64,000 nucleotides of DNA, from NCBI RefSeq assembly GCF_009789195.1, contig NZ_WSTC01000025.1, forward strand, positions 22,301 through 86,300, written 5' to 3'. The translations under genes were made by a program, and so were the position numbers. Positions 36,757 through 44,889 of this stretch are shown in pieces. Numbering within the stretch: position 1 is the first letter of the stretch; every line of letters begins with the position of its first letter. The notes beneath the pieces were generated by a model. The model searched no databases. It saw only the letters and a list, made by a program, of their open reading frames with translations, and was not told the DNA's origin. This stretch comes from Paenibacillus sp. MMS18-CY102 (GTDB taxonomy: Bacteria; Bacillota; Bacilli; Paenibacillales; Paenibacillaceae).

Positions 36757-37464
36757 ATGGAGTTTGCAGGGAAGAGATTGCGGCACGAGCTCAAGTTTTT
36801 TATTCATCATCATGAATATATCGGATTGCGGAACCGGATCGGCACGCTGCTGTCGCTGGACCGCAATTCAGTAGATGCAGAGGGTTATCATATCCGGAGC
36901 CTGTATTTTGACAATATGCATGAATCATCCCTGCACGATAAGATGAACGGCATTTTTGCACGGAAAAAATACCGGGTCCGCATCTACAACAAAAGCGACG
37001 CCACGATTAAGCTGGAGCGCAAAAGCAAGTATAACGACATGGTAGCCAAAGAATCGGCATCACTGACACGTGAACAGTTCGAGCTGCTGCGAGATGGCAA
37101 TTATTCGTTCCTGAAAGCGAGCGGCCATCCGCTTATGAACGATTTTTATACCGATCTCGTGACAGGTGCGATGAAGCCATCGGTCATCGTCGATTATGTG
37201 AGGGAAGCGTATATTTACCCAACCAGCGATGTCCGGATTACGTTCGACAAGCAGCTGGAGGCTAGCTTGCAGTCGTTTGATATTTTTGACCAGGATCTTG
37301 TGACAGCAGGGACAATCGAGGGTCCGCGCACGATTTTGGAAGTAAAGTATGATGCGTTCTTGCCTACTATGATTCGGGATTTGCTTCAGCTGTCATCGCA
37401 TAATCGGTCCAGCATTTCGAAATACGGGATATGCAAAGAGAAACGCAAAACGTTCGCGCAATGA
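36757..37464 (+). CDS. VTC-domain (polyphosphate polymerase-like) protein
   Basis: A cytoplasmic triphosphate-tunnel-type protein related to the catalytic VTC domain of yeast Vtc4. Conserved basic and acidic tunnel residues are visible: LRHELKFFI near the N-terminus, IRSLYFDN, KYRVRIYN, IKLERKSKYND and LEVKYDAF. Length (235) is that of bacterial stand-alone VTC proteins. These often sit next to CotH and DUF4956 genes, as here. Polyphosphate synthesis is plausible but unproven for this group; nucleotide or polyphosphate sensing is an alternative. GGGAGG precedes the ATG. Confidence 0.88.
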   Translation: MEFAGKRLRHELKFFIHHHEYIGLRNRIGTLLSLDRNSVDAEGYHIRSLYFDNMHESSLHDKMNGIFARKKYRVRIYNKSDATIKLERKSKYNDMVAKESASLTREQFELLRDGNYSFLKASGHPLMNDFYTDLVTGAMKPSVIVDYVREAYIYPTSDVRITFDKQLEASLQSFDIFDQDLVTAGTIEGPRTILEVKYDAFLPTMIRDLLQLSSHNRSSISKYGICKEKRKTFAQ

Positions 37465-37493
37465 TTTCTAGGCTTGGAAGGGGATTCGCTTGA

Positions 37494-38177
37494 ATGGAAG
37501 ATACGCTGAATTTTAAAGATATTTTCAAGAAAAGCATGCTAGAGCTCGATGCCTTCAAAAACGTATCGTGGGTCGAGATATTCTGGGGATTGCTCATTTC
37601 ATTCGTGCTTGGCATGTTTATCTATTTTGTTTATCAACGCTGCTTCCGCGGGGTTGTGTATAGCCATAACTACAATGTTTCATTCGTTCTTATGACGCTT
37701 ATTACGACGTTAATTATTATGACGATCAGCACGAACATCGTATTGTCGCTAGGCATGGTCGGCGCGCTTAGTATCGTCCGGTTCCGGACGGCAGTCAAGG
37801 ACCCGCTCGATATCGTCTATATGTTCTGGGCGATTTCCGTTGGTATCGCAACGGGTGCGAAGCTATATCCGATTGCGATCTTCGGTTCGCTCTTTATTGC
37901 GCTTGTCATATTCCTGCTATCCCGCCGCAAAGTGAAGACCGCACCATTCCTGCTCATTCTCCATTATGAGGAAGCGTTAGCGGATGAGGCGATCAAGACG
38001 GCGCTGCGCAAAATGAAGTTCACGCTCAAATCGAAGACGATTCGCAAACAAATGACGGAGCTCACCGTAGAGCTTCGCATTAATGCGGATAACACGGCAT
38101 TCGTCCAGGCTATATCCGAAATTCCTGGCGTTGCGGATGTTGCGTTAGTAAGCTATAACGGCGATTATGCGCCGTAA
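37494..38177 (+). CDS. DUF4956 membrane protein
   Basis: An integral membrane protein with four hydrophobic helices (about residues 25-150) and the family core LGMVGALSIVRFRTAVKDP (about 84-102), then WAISVGIATGAKLYPIA. A cytoplasmic C-terminal domain of about 70 residues has a ferredoxin-like beta-alpha-beta pattern. The family is uncharacterised but repeatedly neighbours VTC and CotH genes, so it may form the membrane partner of the VTC protein. It ends the 11-kb pel transcription unit, with a terminator 52 bp downstream. Confidence 0.88.
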   Translation: MEDTLNFKDIFKKSMLELDAFKNVSWVEIFWGLLISFVLGMFIYFVYQRCFRGVVYSHNYNVSFVLMTLITTLIIMTISTNIVLSLGMVGALSIVRFRTAVKDPLDIVYMFWAISVGIATGAKLYPIAIFGSLFIALVIFLLSRRKVKTAPFLLILHYEEALADEAIKTALRKMKFTLKSKTIRKQMTELTVELRINADNTAFVQAISEIPGVADVALVSYNGDYAP

Positions 38178-38228
38178 GCTGCATGCATAATTAGGGCGCT
38201 TCCCTCGGGAGGGCTGCTGTTGCACTTG

Positions 38229-38256
38229 GCTGTCGAGATTTCTCGACAGCTTTTTT
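38229..38256 (+). terminator. Terminator of the pel-CotH-VTC-DUF4956 unit
   Basis: GCTGTCGAG (38229-38237) pairs with CTCGACAGC (38242-38250), followed by six T residues. It is the first clear plus-strand terminator after 27.2 kb. Confidence 0.9.
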
Positions 38257-38381
38257 ACGTCTAGAGGGGGCAGAAGGGCGTGCGATTTAACGATTCGTTC
38301 ACAAGGTTCTTAATGTAGTTTTAAGAAAAGACCGTTATAATTAAAGTAACTGTATAAAATTAGAGCCGGGGGGATAATGAA

Positions 38382-39116
38382 ATGGGACAAGCAGCAAACC
38401 GTGTGGACCGCAAGGATATGCGTTCGCGCAGCAAGCAGCGCCAGAAAAATATGCAGAAGCTCATGTGGATAACAGGTGGCGTTCTGCTCATTGCACTTAT
38501 TGTGGCTGTTGCATTCCTAAAACCAGAAGATAAAAAGGCCGATCCAGATGCGTTCGATTATAACGCAATGGCGACGCTTGGAAGCAAGGATGCGAAGGTT
38601 AAGATTGTTGAGTTCGGGGACTTCAAGTGCCCAGCATGCCGAGTGTTCAGCCAAGACGTAGAGCCGAAGCTCAAGTCGGAATACATCGATAAAGGCCTCG
38701 TATCGTTATCGTTTATGAACTATCCGTTTATCGGCCAGGATTCGCGTACGGCTGCGCTTGCCGGCCTTTCCGTATACCATCAGAATAACGATGCTTTCTG
38801 GAAATATTACGATGCGCTCTACAAGTATCAACCGGATGAAAGACAAATTTGGGCGACAACCGATTATCTCATCCAATTGGCGCAAAGCGAGAAGCTTGGC
38901 ATTGACTTCGACAAGCTCCGCAGCGATATCGAGAACGAGACGTATGCCGATCAACTGACCGACCAAATGTCGCGCGTCAAACCGCTGGGCGTAACCGGCA
39001 CGCCGACGCTCTTCGTGAACGGTACGATGGTCGGCGGCAAGGACGCTATGAATTATGACGCGGTAAAAGCTGCTGTCGATAAGGCACTCGCAGAGGCGGA
39101 GGAGGCTGGCAAGTAA
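38382..39116 (+). CDS. bdbD: DsbA-like thiol-disulfide oxidoreductase
   Basis: A membrane-anchored extracytoplasmic thioredoxin-fold protein that introduces disulfides into exported proteins. A basic N-terminus and one membrane anchor (about residues 27-47) precede the DsbA domain, with active site CPAC (about 87-90) in FGDFKCPACRVFS and the cis-proline loop GVTGTPTLFVNG (about 205-216). Length, 244, is normal for BdbD. The bdbC-type gene starts 3 bp downstream, so the pair forms an oxidant/reoxidant operon. Confidence 0.92.
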   Translation: MGQAANRVDRKDMRSRSKQRQKNMQKLMWITGGVLLIALIVAVAFLKPEDKKADPDAFDYNAMATLGSKDAKVKIVEFGDFKCPACRVFSQDVEPKLKSEYIDKGLVSLSFMNYPFIGQDSRTAALAGLSVYHQNNDAFWKYYDALYKYQPDERQIWATTDYLIQLAQSEKLGIDFDKLRSDIENETYADQLTDQMSRVKPLGVTGTPTLFVNGTMVGGKDAMNYDAVKAAVDKALAEAEEAGK

Positions 39117-39119
39117 CCG

Positions 39120-39578
39120 ATGGATAACAATCAGCCTTCCTTCTTTTACACGTATGGATTGTACATGGCGTGGATCGTAGCGGTAGTGGCAACTGCCAGC
39201 AGCCTGTACTTAAGTGATGTATTGAACTACACCCCGTGCAAGCTATGTTGGTTCCAGCGCATTTTCATGTATCCGCAGGTCATTTTGCTAGGCATCGCGG
39301 CCTACCGGGGAGACCGGAGGATTACGGGCTATGTGCTTCCGCTTAGCATCATTGGCGGACTGATTTCGATTTATCATTACTTGGAGCAAAAGGTGCCGGG
39401 AATGGCGGACATTATGCCTTGTACAGACGGCGTTCCTTGCAGCGAAGACTATCTGGACTACTTCGGCGTCATTACGATACCGCTGATGGCCCTCGTCGCT
39501 TTCATCTTGATCACTGGCTGCCTCTGGCTGACCAGGCGTGCAGCGCGCCATGAGCATATTGAAGCGGATGCTGAATAA
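39120..39578 (+). CDS. bdbC: DsbB-like disulfide oxidoreductase
   Basis: A four-helix quinone reductase that reoxidises the DsbA-like partner. The first cysteine pair is CKLC (about residues 41-44, in TPCKLCWFQRIFMYP) and the second pair lies in the outer loop (MPCTDGVPCSEDY, about 100-108). Length, 152, matches BdbC. It directly follows bdbD and is closed by a terminator. Confidence 0.93.
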   Translation: MDNNQPSFFYTYGLYMAWIVAVVATASSLYLSDVLNYTPCKLCWFQRIFMYPQVILLGIAAYRGDRRITGYVLPLSIIGGLISIYHYLEQKVPGMADIMPCTDGVPCSEDYLDYFGVITIPLMALVAFILITGCLWLTRRAARHEHIEADAE

Positions 39579-39583
39579 GAACG

Positions 39584-39619
39584 ATCCCAGCTGTCATATC
39601 GATGACGCTGGGATTTTTT
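39584..39619 (+). terminator. Terminator of bdbDC
   Basis: ATCCCAGC pairs with GCTGGGAT (39584-39613), with inner GTCAT/ATGAC pairing, followed by six T residues. Confidence 0.85.
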
Positions 39620-39698
39620 GTTGGCCGCTGTAGCAGGTTATCGGAACCCACTGCTGCTGATTCGATGCAAGGGGGGAAGGGTAAGGAAGTAGGACGCG

Positions 39699-40946
39699 AT
39701 GAAACGGGAACAATGGAATGAACGGATAGGAGTCGAGGGCAAGATGAAAGCACAGGAACGCAACGGGAGACGGCGTATGCGGATAACAATCGTGGATGAT
39801 AATGCGATGAACGTCACAGTTGTACAAGAAATGCTGAAACGGGCCGGCTATCAGAACATTACGACAGCTGCTTCAGCGATGGAGCTTTATAGGCAGCTAG
39901 GGCTGGACGAGGAAGGCAATGATACCCAGCACCAAGCAGAGGATCCCGGTGTGGACCTGATCCTATTGGACATGATGATGCCGCGCATTGACGGCATTAC
40001 GGCCTGCCGGACAATTCATGGCCTTGAGCGATTGAAAGATATTCCGATCATTATGGTAACGGCGATTGGAGATTCCAAGAAGCTGGCGGAGGCGCTTGAT
40101 GCAGGGGCGACGGACTATGTGACGAAGCCGATTAACCGGGTCGAGCTGATGGCGAGAATCCGCTCTGCGCTTCGATTGAAGCAGGAGAAAGATTGGCATA
40201 AGGAGCGGGACCGCCGTTTGCGCGATGAGCTGCAGTTAGCGCGTGAGGTTCAGTATGCGGTATTGCCTAGCCGGCTTGAAAATGAGCGGATCGTGATCGA
40301 TGCCATCTATCGCCCTTCGGAGGAATTGTCCGGTGACCTATACGCATGGCATCGCATTGATGACAATCGTTACGCAGTCGTCGTCATCGACGCGATGGGA
40401 CATGGGATTTCCTCCTCGCTCGTCTGCATGTTCATTGCTTCGATTCTGAAGGAAGCGATGGGTTCGTTAACGGATCCGGACAAGGTGGTTCATGAGCTTA
40501 ACCGCCGCGCGATGCAGCTCAACTTCTCCGACCAGCTCATCCATTATTATTTTACAGGCATCTATATGGTTGTTGACCTAGCTAGCGGTGTGGCGGAATA
40601 CGTGAATGCAGGGCATCCGCCAGGTTTGCTGCTAAGAAGCGGGAGCAGTGAAGCCGAGTACTTGACTGGCGGAAGCCCAGCGATCGGCATATTCGACGGG
40701 ATAACGGTGACGAAGCAGACGGTATCCATCGGCGCAGGGGACCGAATCGTGCTGTTCACGGACGGCCTGCTTGATCCGGTTGATGGCATGCAAGAGGAGC
40801 AGCCAGGAGAGAAGCTCGGCAGGCTGCTAGCTGGCTGTACAGGCGACTCCTTTGCAACGCAGTGGGAGTCGACGCTCTTCGGGGAGAGCGAGGCGGAACA
40901 AGAGTGTGCGGATGACCGGTGCTTGCTATGGGTATCCATCCAATAA
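39699..40946 (+). CDS. Response regulator with PP2C-type (SpoIIE/RsbU) phosphatase output
   Basis: A receiver domain (about residues 28-150; acidic DD near 33-34, phospho-acceptor D in LILLDMMMPRIDG near 94, K in VTKPINR near 147) is joined by a short coiled linker to a SpoIIE-family PP2C phosphatase domain (about 185-415). Metal aspartates appear in LSGDLYAW, VIDAMGHG, FTDGLLD and the terminal DDRCLLW. Such proteins dephosphorylate an RsbV-type antagonist and so free a sigma factor. sigB-rsbW-rsbV lies 1.5 kb away, making RsbV the likely substrate. The start is uncertain: ATGs at 39699, 39744 and 39777 are all usable. Confidence 0.9.
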   Translation: MKREQWNERIGVEGKMKAQERNGRRRMRITIVDDNAMNVTVVQEMLKRAGYQNITTAASAMELYRQLGLDEEGNDTQHQAEDPGVDLILLDMMMPRIDGITACRTIHGLERLKDIPIIMVTAIGDSKKLAEALDAGATDYVTKPINRVELMARIRSALRLKQEKDWHKERDRRLRDELQLAREVQYAVLPSRLENERIVIDAIYRPSEELSGDLYAWHRIDDNRYAVVVIDAMGHGISSSLVCMFIASILKEAMGSLTDPDKVVHELNRRAMQLNFSDQLIHYYFTGIYMVVDLASGVAEYVNAGHPPGLLLRSGSSEAEYLTGGSPAIGIFDGITVTKQTVSIGAGDRIVLFTDGLLDPVDGMQEEQPGEKLGRLLAGCTGDSFATQWESTLFGESEAEQECADDRCLLWVSIQ

Positions 40947-40955
40947 ATAAGCAAA

Positions 40956-40990
40956 AGCCTCACGATGCTGTCATCAGCCATCGTGAGGCT
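40956..40990. terminator. Bidirectional terminator between PP2C and CorA genes
   Basis: AGCCTCACGATG (40956-40967) pairs with CATCGTGAGGCT (40979-40990), with T-rich DNA after it and A-rich DNA before it. Confidence 0.8.
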
Positions 40991-41003
40991 CTATTTGTTG
41001 CTA

Positions 41004-42275
41004 TTAGCTTCGCCCGCGCGGCTTGTCGGCTAAGGATTGCTCAGAAGCCGAGCGGGACAGCAGGGCCGCTGCCGTAATGGAGCGGTCTTCCGCTTGCGCA
41101 GCCGATGGTGATCGGCGAGACCGGCGTTTGCTGCGGCTTTTCTTTGGTTGCTTCGCTGCTGGCTCCTGGCTAGGCAGCTTCGCATTCAGCAGGTCGCCTG
41201 TCCAGCCCTTGCGCCAGAACCAAAAGTAAATGCCAGCCGTGCACAGAATGACGACCAGGCACATGCCGATGAAGCCCCAAGGCTCGTCCGACCACGGCAA
41301 CTTGCGGAAATTCATTCCCCATAGCGTGCCGGCAATCGTCGCAGGCATGAATAGAACGGTAAATATCGTGAGCGTCTTCATAATGTCGTTGCCCCGGAAA
41401 CTGGAGATGGCATCATCCATCGAGATCAACGTATCGATCTCAGCCGCATAGGCGGACAATAGAGAGCCGATCCGCTCAAGCTTATGCTGAAGGCGAATAT
41501 GCGCGTCCGTCTCCGCTAGAGTGCCGACGAACGTCTCCTGCATGGCATCGTAGAGCTCCTTGATCGGCATATACAGGTGGCTCCAGTGAAGCAAATCATA
41601 CCGCCGGTCAAAAATCGCCGCCATCAAGTTCATTCGATTACGTTTGCGCATGGCATGCTCTAAGTCGCTTAATCGCGACTCGAAGCCGTCGAGCCCATGA
41701 TGCAGCGGCTCCAGCAGTGCGCTCAGCGCCGTCAGGAAAGCTTCGCCGCCGGATGCACACTGGTTAAGCTGTGTATCCCATGGGGCTTGCTGTGTGCGTA
41801 TAGATAAGCGCCAATCCTCATGGATTGTCACTAGCTTTTGATGGGTGACCCAGAACCGTAAAGGCTGAATGTCGGCCTTGTCGGACGTTTGCTGGATAAG
41901 CAACGAGCCATATAAAACAGGCTGCCCGTCGTCAAGGCGATGGACAACGATGTGGTTAGCGCTGCGCTCGAAGCAATCATCCAGCCAACCTGCACACTCG
42001 GGCAACCGCTGTTTCAGTGCGAGCAAGCGGCTGCCCGCATCTTCGCGTTCCAACTGCAATTGCTGCAATTTAGCTTGTTGTATGCCTCCCGCGGTTGCCG
42101 GCTTGCTGGCGCCCTGCCGGTTTGCACGAGGCGGCAAAAGGGGGGAAGCGCCCATCCCATCTTCTTGCCCGATTAAACTAGTGCCAGAAGAAGGCAACGT
42201 TGTCTCCGGTGCGAACGGCTGACGGAGCTGTAGCCATTCCCAGCCGGACGGAAACCGAAACATTCGTTCATTCAT
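41004..42275 (-). CDS. CorA-family divalent cation transporter
   Basis: A Mg/Co/Ni-type channel of the CorA superfamily. A long cytoplasmic alpha/beta and helical domain (residues 1-310) precedes two C-terminal membrane helices. The first ends in the family GMN motif (LWGMNFRKLPW, about residue 333) and the second is in WGFIGMCLVVILCTAGIYFWFW. Unusually, about 75 residues follow the second helix, including a strongly basic run (KSRSKRRSRRSPS), giving a long cytoplasmic tail. The ATG at 42275 follows GGGAGG; upstream codons are not convincing. It separates the PP2C gene from the sigB operon. Confidence 0.9.
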   Translation of the reverse strand: MNERMFRFPSGWEWLQLRQPFAPETTLPSSGTSLIGQEDGMGASPLLPPRANRQGASKPATAGGIQQAKLQQLQLEREDAGSRLLALKQRLPECAGWLDDCFERSANHIVVHRLDDGQPVLYGSLLIQQTSDKADIQPLRFWVTHQKLVTIHEDWRLSIRTQQAPWDTQLNQCASGGEAFLTALSALLEPLHHGLDGFESRLSDLEHAMRKRNRMNLMAAIFDRRYDLLHWSHLYMPIKELYDAMQETFVGTLAETDAHIRLQHKLERIGSLLSAYAAEIDTLISMDDAISSFRGNDIMKTLTIFTVLFMPATIAGTLWGMNFRKLPWSDEPWGFIGMCLVVILCTAGIYFWFWRKGWTGDLLNAKLPSQEPAAKQPKKSRSKRRSRRSPSAAQAEDRSITAAALLSRSASEQSLADKPRGRS

Positions 42276-42385
42276 ACTAAGCCTCCCGCCGATCCCATTT
42301 CCCATAACCGTCAAATTTCTGCTCTTACCATCATACCCTGAACCGAACAAGGGGGCAACTGCAAGCGGAAACGCTGGAACAGCAC

Positions 42386-42427
42386 AACGCACCGATATAT
42401 CGCCATTGGGCAATAATCGGTGCGTGT
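42386..42427. terminator. Stem-loop between sigB and corA
   Basis: AACGCACCGAT (42386-42396) is complementary to ATCGGTGCGTGTT (42415-42427). The T tract is poor on either strand, so terminator function is uncertain. Confidence 0.45.
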
Positions 42428-42433
42428 TATGGG

Positions 42434-43207
42434 CTATTCATCTTGCCTGCCGTCCTCGGACAAGCTATGTTTGAGCTTCTCGATTGCTCGCCGCTGGATC
42501 CGTGAAATGCTCATCTGAGAGACGCCGAGCTGTTCCGCGATAACGCGCTGCGGCTCGCCATCCTCGAATACAAGCTTCAGCACTTGCCGCTCCTCTGGCT
42601 TGAGGGCAGCCATCGCTGCCTCAATATCGAGTTTCTTGTCAATAAGGCCGAAGTCGTCGAGCGGAGAGCCGATTAGCTCACCGAGCGTGGTCGTGCTATC
42701 TTCTTCGGAGATTGGCGTGTCGAGCGACACGTAATGGTACAGGTCCCGTCCGCCAAGAATCTCGACGGTTTCTTCGACGGTAAGCTCCATTCGCTCTGCG
42801 ATTTCCTCTACTTTGGGGGATCGCTCCAGTTTGACAGTAAGCTCGTCAATGGCTTGCTGAACGGCGATGCCTTTTTCCTTGATTCGCCGCGGAACTTGAA
42901 TGTACCATGATTTATCGCGCAAATAGTTTTTCATGTGGCCAATGATGCTCTTCATCGCATACGGCTCGAATTGTACGCCTACCGATGGATCATATTGATG
43001 GAACAGTTTCAGTAGGGACATCTGCCCTACCTGTACCAGATCCTCGAACAGATCGGGGCGATTGCGGGCGATCTTGCCAGCAGCCATCCTGACCATGGGC
43101 GCGTGTTTTTCAATCAGAATGGTTGCTTTGTCATTATTCGGGCTTTGTTGATAATCCGCAATCAGCGCCGTGCTATCCTGCAGCGACTTTGATGGCTGAA
43201 AGGTCAT
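42434..43207 (-). CDS. sigB: SigB-family general stress sigma factor
   Basis: A group 3 sigma-70 factor. Region 2 (LFEDLVQVGQMSLLKLFHQYDPSVGVQFEPYA, about residues 52-83), region 3 (IKEKGIAVQQAIDELTVKLERSP) and region 4 with a C-terminal helix-turn-helix (QRVIAEQLGVSQMSISRIQRRAIEKL, about 217-242) are all present. It is related to SigB/SigF. The start overlaps the 3' end of rsbW, giving the classical rsbV-rsbW-sigma order and partner-switching control by RsbW. Confidence 0.92.
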   Translation of the reverse strand: MTFQPSKSLQDSTALIADYQQSPNNDKATILIEKHAPMVRMAAGKIARNRPDLFEDLVQVGQMSLLKLFHQYDPSVGVQFEPYAMKSIIGHMKNYLRDKSWYIQVPRRIKEKGIAVQQAIDELTVKLERSPKVEEIAERMELTVEETVEILGGRDLYHYVSLDTPISEEDSTTTLGELIGSPLDDFGLIDKKLDIEAAMAALKPEERQVLKLVFEDGEPQRVIAEQLGVSQMSISRIQRRAIEKLKHSLSEDGRQDE

Positions 43208-43683
43208 GCAAGCTCGCCGCTTTTGCTGAGCCGTTTGGTCATCATGACTTGGGTTCCCGCGCCGCTTTGTACCTCAACTTGATCCATGAGCGCTTGCATC
43301 AAATACAAGCCAAGCCCGCCAGCCTCAAGCTCGCCAATCAATTTCCCGTGCAAGGATTCCGCCTTGCGTGCGGCAGCAGCGGCATCGAAGCTGTTGCCGT
43401 CATCTTTTACCACAATGGATAAAGCTTCTGCTTGTTTGATAAAACGAATTTCGACGCGAGGCTCTGGCGCTTGCACATGCAAGGATTCGCCGCTTGCTAG
43501 ATCGCCGTAAGCATGCAGCACGGCGTTGTTGCATGCTTCAGACAGTGCAACCTTCATATCTTCGATTTCCTCGAAGTTAAAGCCCATCTTACTGGCAATG
43601 CCATAGAGGGCGAGGCGAACTAAATCCACATATTCGGCTGCTGCGGGCACGAACATCGTTACGACTTCTTCTTTCGCATTCAT
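43204..43683 (-). CDS. rsbW: Anti-sigma factor serine kinase RsbW
   Basis: A GHKL-type kinase that binds the sigma factor when its antagonist is phosphorylated, and phosphorylates RsbV. The N box ALSEACNNAVLHAYG (about residues 46-60), the D box VVKDDGNSFD (about 90-99) and the glycine-rich G box EAGGLGLYLMQALMD (about 125-139) are complete. Length 159 is typical. It overlaps sigB by 4 bp. Confidence 0.94.
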   Translation of the reverse strand: MNAKEEVVTMFVPAAAEYVDLVRLALYGIASKMGFNFEEIEDMKVALSEACNNAVLHAYGDLASGESLHVQAPEPRVEIRFIKQAEALSIVVKDDGNSFDAAAAARKAESLHGKLIGELEAGGLGLYLMQALMDQVEVQSGAGTQVMMTKRLSKSGELA

Positions 43684-43704
43684 CGTATTAGGTGCTCCTC
43701 TCAG

Positions 43705-44037
43705 CTAGGATGAAGTTCCGGCATTCAACAAGAATGGCGTTATGCCGGTCATATCGAATAGTTTGCGAATATTCGTTGGTATCGCTTCAACGGTGAATGG
43801 GGCATTTTTGGCATGGCGCGCTTTGAGTACAGATACGAGTATGCCGATGCCGGTGCTGTCAATGTAGCGCAGGTCGCGAAGATTAAGCGCCAATTCACGG
43901 TCGGTTAGCTCGACGAGAGGAGCCATTGCAGCCCGCATCTGCGAGGCAGACTCCAAATCAAGCTCACCATTCACGTATACGGTGCACTTGCCCTCCTGAT
44001 TTTCCGTTCGCAGATAAAATTTCTCGGGTGCTGTCAT
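43705..44037 (-). CDS. rsbV: Anti-anti-sigma factor RsbV
   Basis: A STAS-domain antagonist whose unphosphorylated form releases the sigma factor from RsbW. The phospho-acceptor serine is in LRYIDSTGIGILVS (about residues 55-68). It is first in the rsbV-rsbW-sigB operon. Tandem ATGs (44040 and 44037) follow AAGAGGGGT; the second has the better spacing. The nearby receiver-PP2C protein is the likely phosphatase. Confidence 0.93.
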   Translation of the reverse strand: MTAPEKFYLRTENQEGKCTVYVNGELDLESASQMRAAMAPLVELTDRELALNLRDLRYIDSTGIGILVSVLKARHAKNAPFTVEAIPTNIRKLFDMTGITPFLLNAGTSS

Positions 44038-44262
44038 CATCAAACCCCTCTTCCCTATTTTTTCTCTCTACCTATTATCTATGAAATAACCATAACCGCA
44101 AACAAGCTTTTATGAAACAGGCAGCAATTAGGGGGCTGCTGGCAATTTGGCGCTGCTGGCACTTAATGAATCGGATAGATGCATTAGACAGGGGCATAAT
44201 GTAATCAAATTATTCGCTTTTAGCCAGCTATTCAGGACAGGGGCGAAAGAGGAGGCTGCCAT

Positions 44263-44826
44263 ATGGCAAGCAAAATCGGTTTTTTTCAGACAGAAGCACA
44301 GGCGACAGCAGCAATCCAACAGCTCCTTCAAGAAGGGTTTACAGAAAGCGATATCCGCGTCATTGCGAAGGATCGGTTCCACTCTCGCATGGTGGAGTCG
44401 GAGAGCGGCGTCCATGTTGACGAGCTGCAGGAACTTGTCGAAACGCTTCATCATGACGCGGACGGCGGGCTGGATAACGGTGCGATGCGCCAAAATGCAT
44501 TAGCAGGCGCATCTGTAATAGCCGTTGGAACGCCATACGGCGGAATCTCCTCTGCAGGCGCGGTCCCTTTTGCGACAGCAGCCTATCTAACCGCTTCTGC
44601 CTTGACAGTGGAAGACAGCAGCGCGAATCGGGCACTAATCGCATTAGATGTCGAGCATAACCATTTGGACCAATGCAGGGAAGCGTTAAAAGCTGGCACA
44701 ACGCTCGTCGCCGTTTCGACCTCAGATAGCGCATCGCTGCTTGAAAAGGACGGAGGGCCTGATTTATCAAGGCTAGGCAATGCTGAGGCTGTGTTCCGCA
44801 ATAATGGCGCTACGGACATTTTATAA
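44263..44826 (+). CDS. YflT-type general stress protein (GSP17M-like)
   Basis: The N-terminal module (MASKIGFFQTEAQATAAIQQLLQEGFTESDIRVIAKD) is the heat-induced stress protein YflT fold, with a beta-alpha-beta pattern. A glycine- and alanine-rich middle (about residues 82-110) and a second alpha/beta part follow. The function is unknown; in Bacillus the family belongs to the SigB regulon, and the gene here is divergent from the sigB operon. I could not find a clean GTTT-GGGTAT promoter. GAGGAGG lies 7 bp before the start. Confidence 0.8.
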   Translation: MASKIGFFQTEAQATAAIQQLLQEGFTESDIRVIAKDRFHSRMVESESGVHVDELQELVETLHHDADGGLDNGAMRQNALAGASVIAVGTPYGGISSAGAVPFATAAYLTASALTVEDSSANRALIALDVEHNHLDQCREALKAGTTLVAVSTSDSASLLEKDGGPDLSRLGNAEAVFRNNGATDIL

Positions 44827-44889
44827 GGCATGGCAGTTGGGCCGTCCTGCTTCGCGAGGATGGCCTTTGTGTTGCCGGTCACTTAGCAT

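Noticed and set aside
44050..44262. SigB-type promoter before the YflT-like gene
   Set aside because: No GTTT and GGGTAT pair with the correct spacing could be found.
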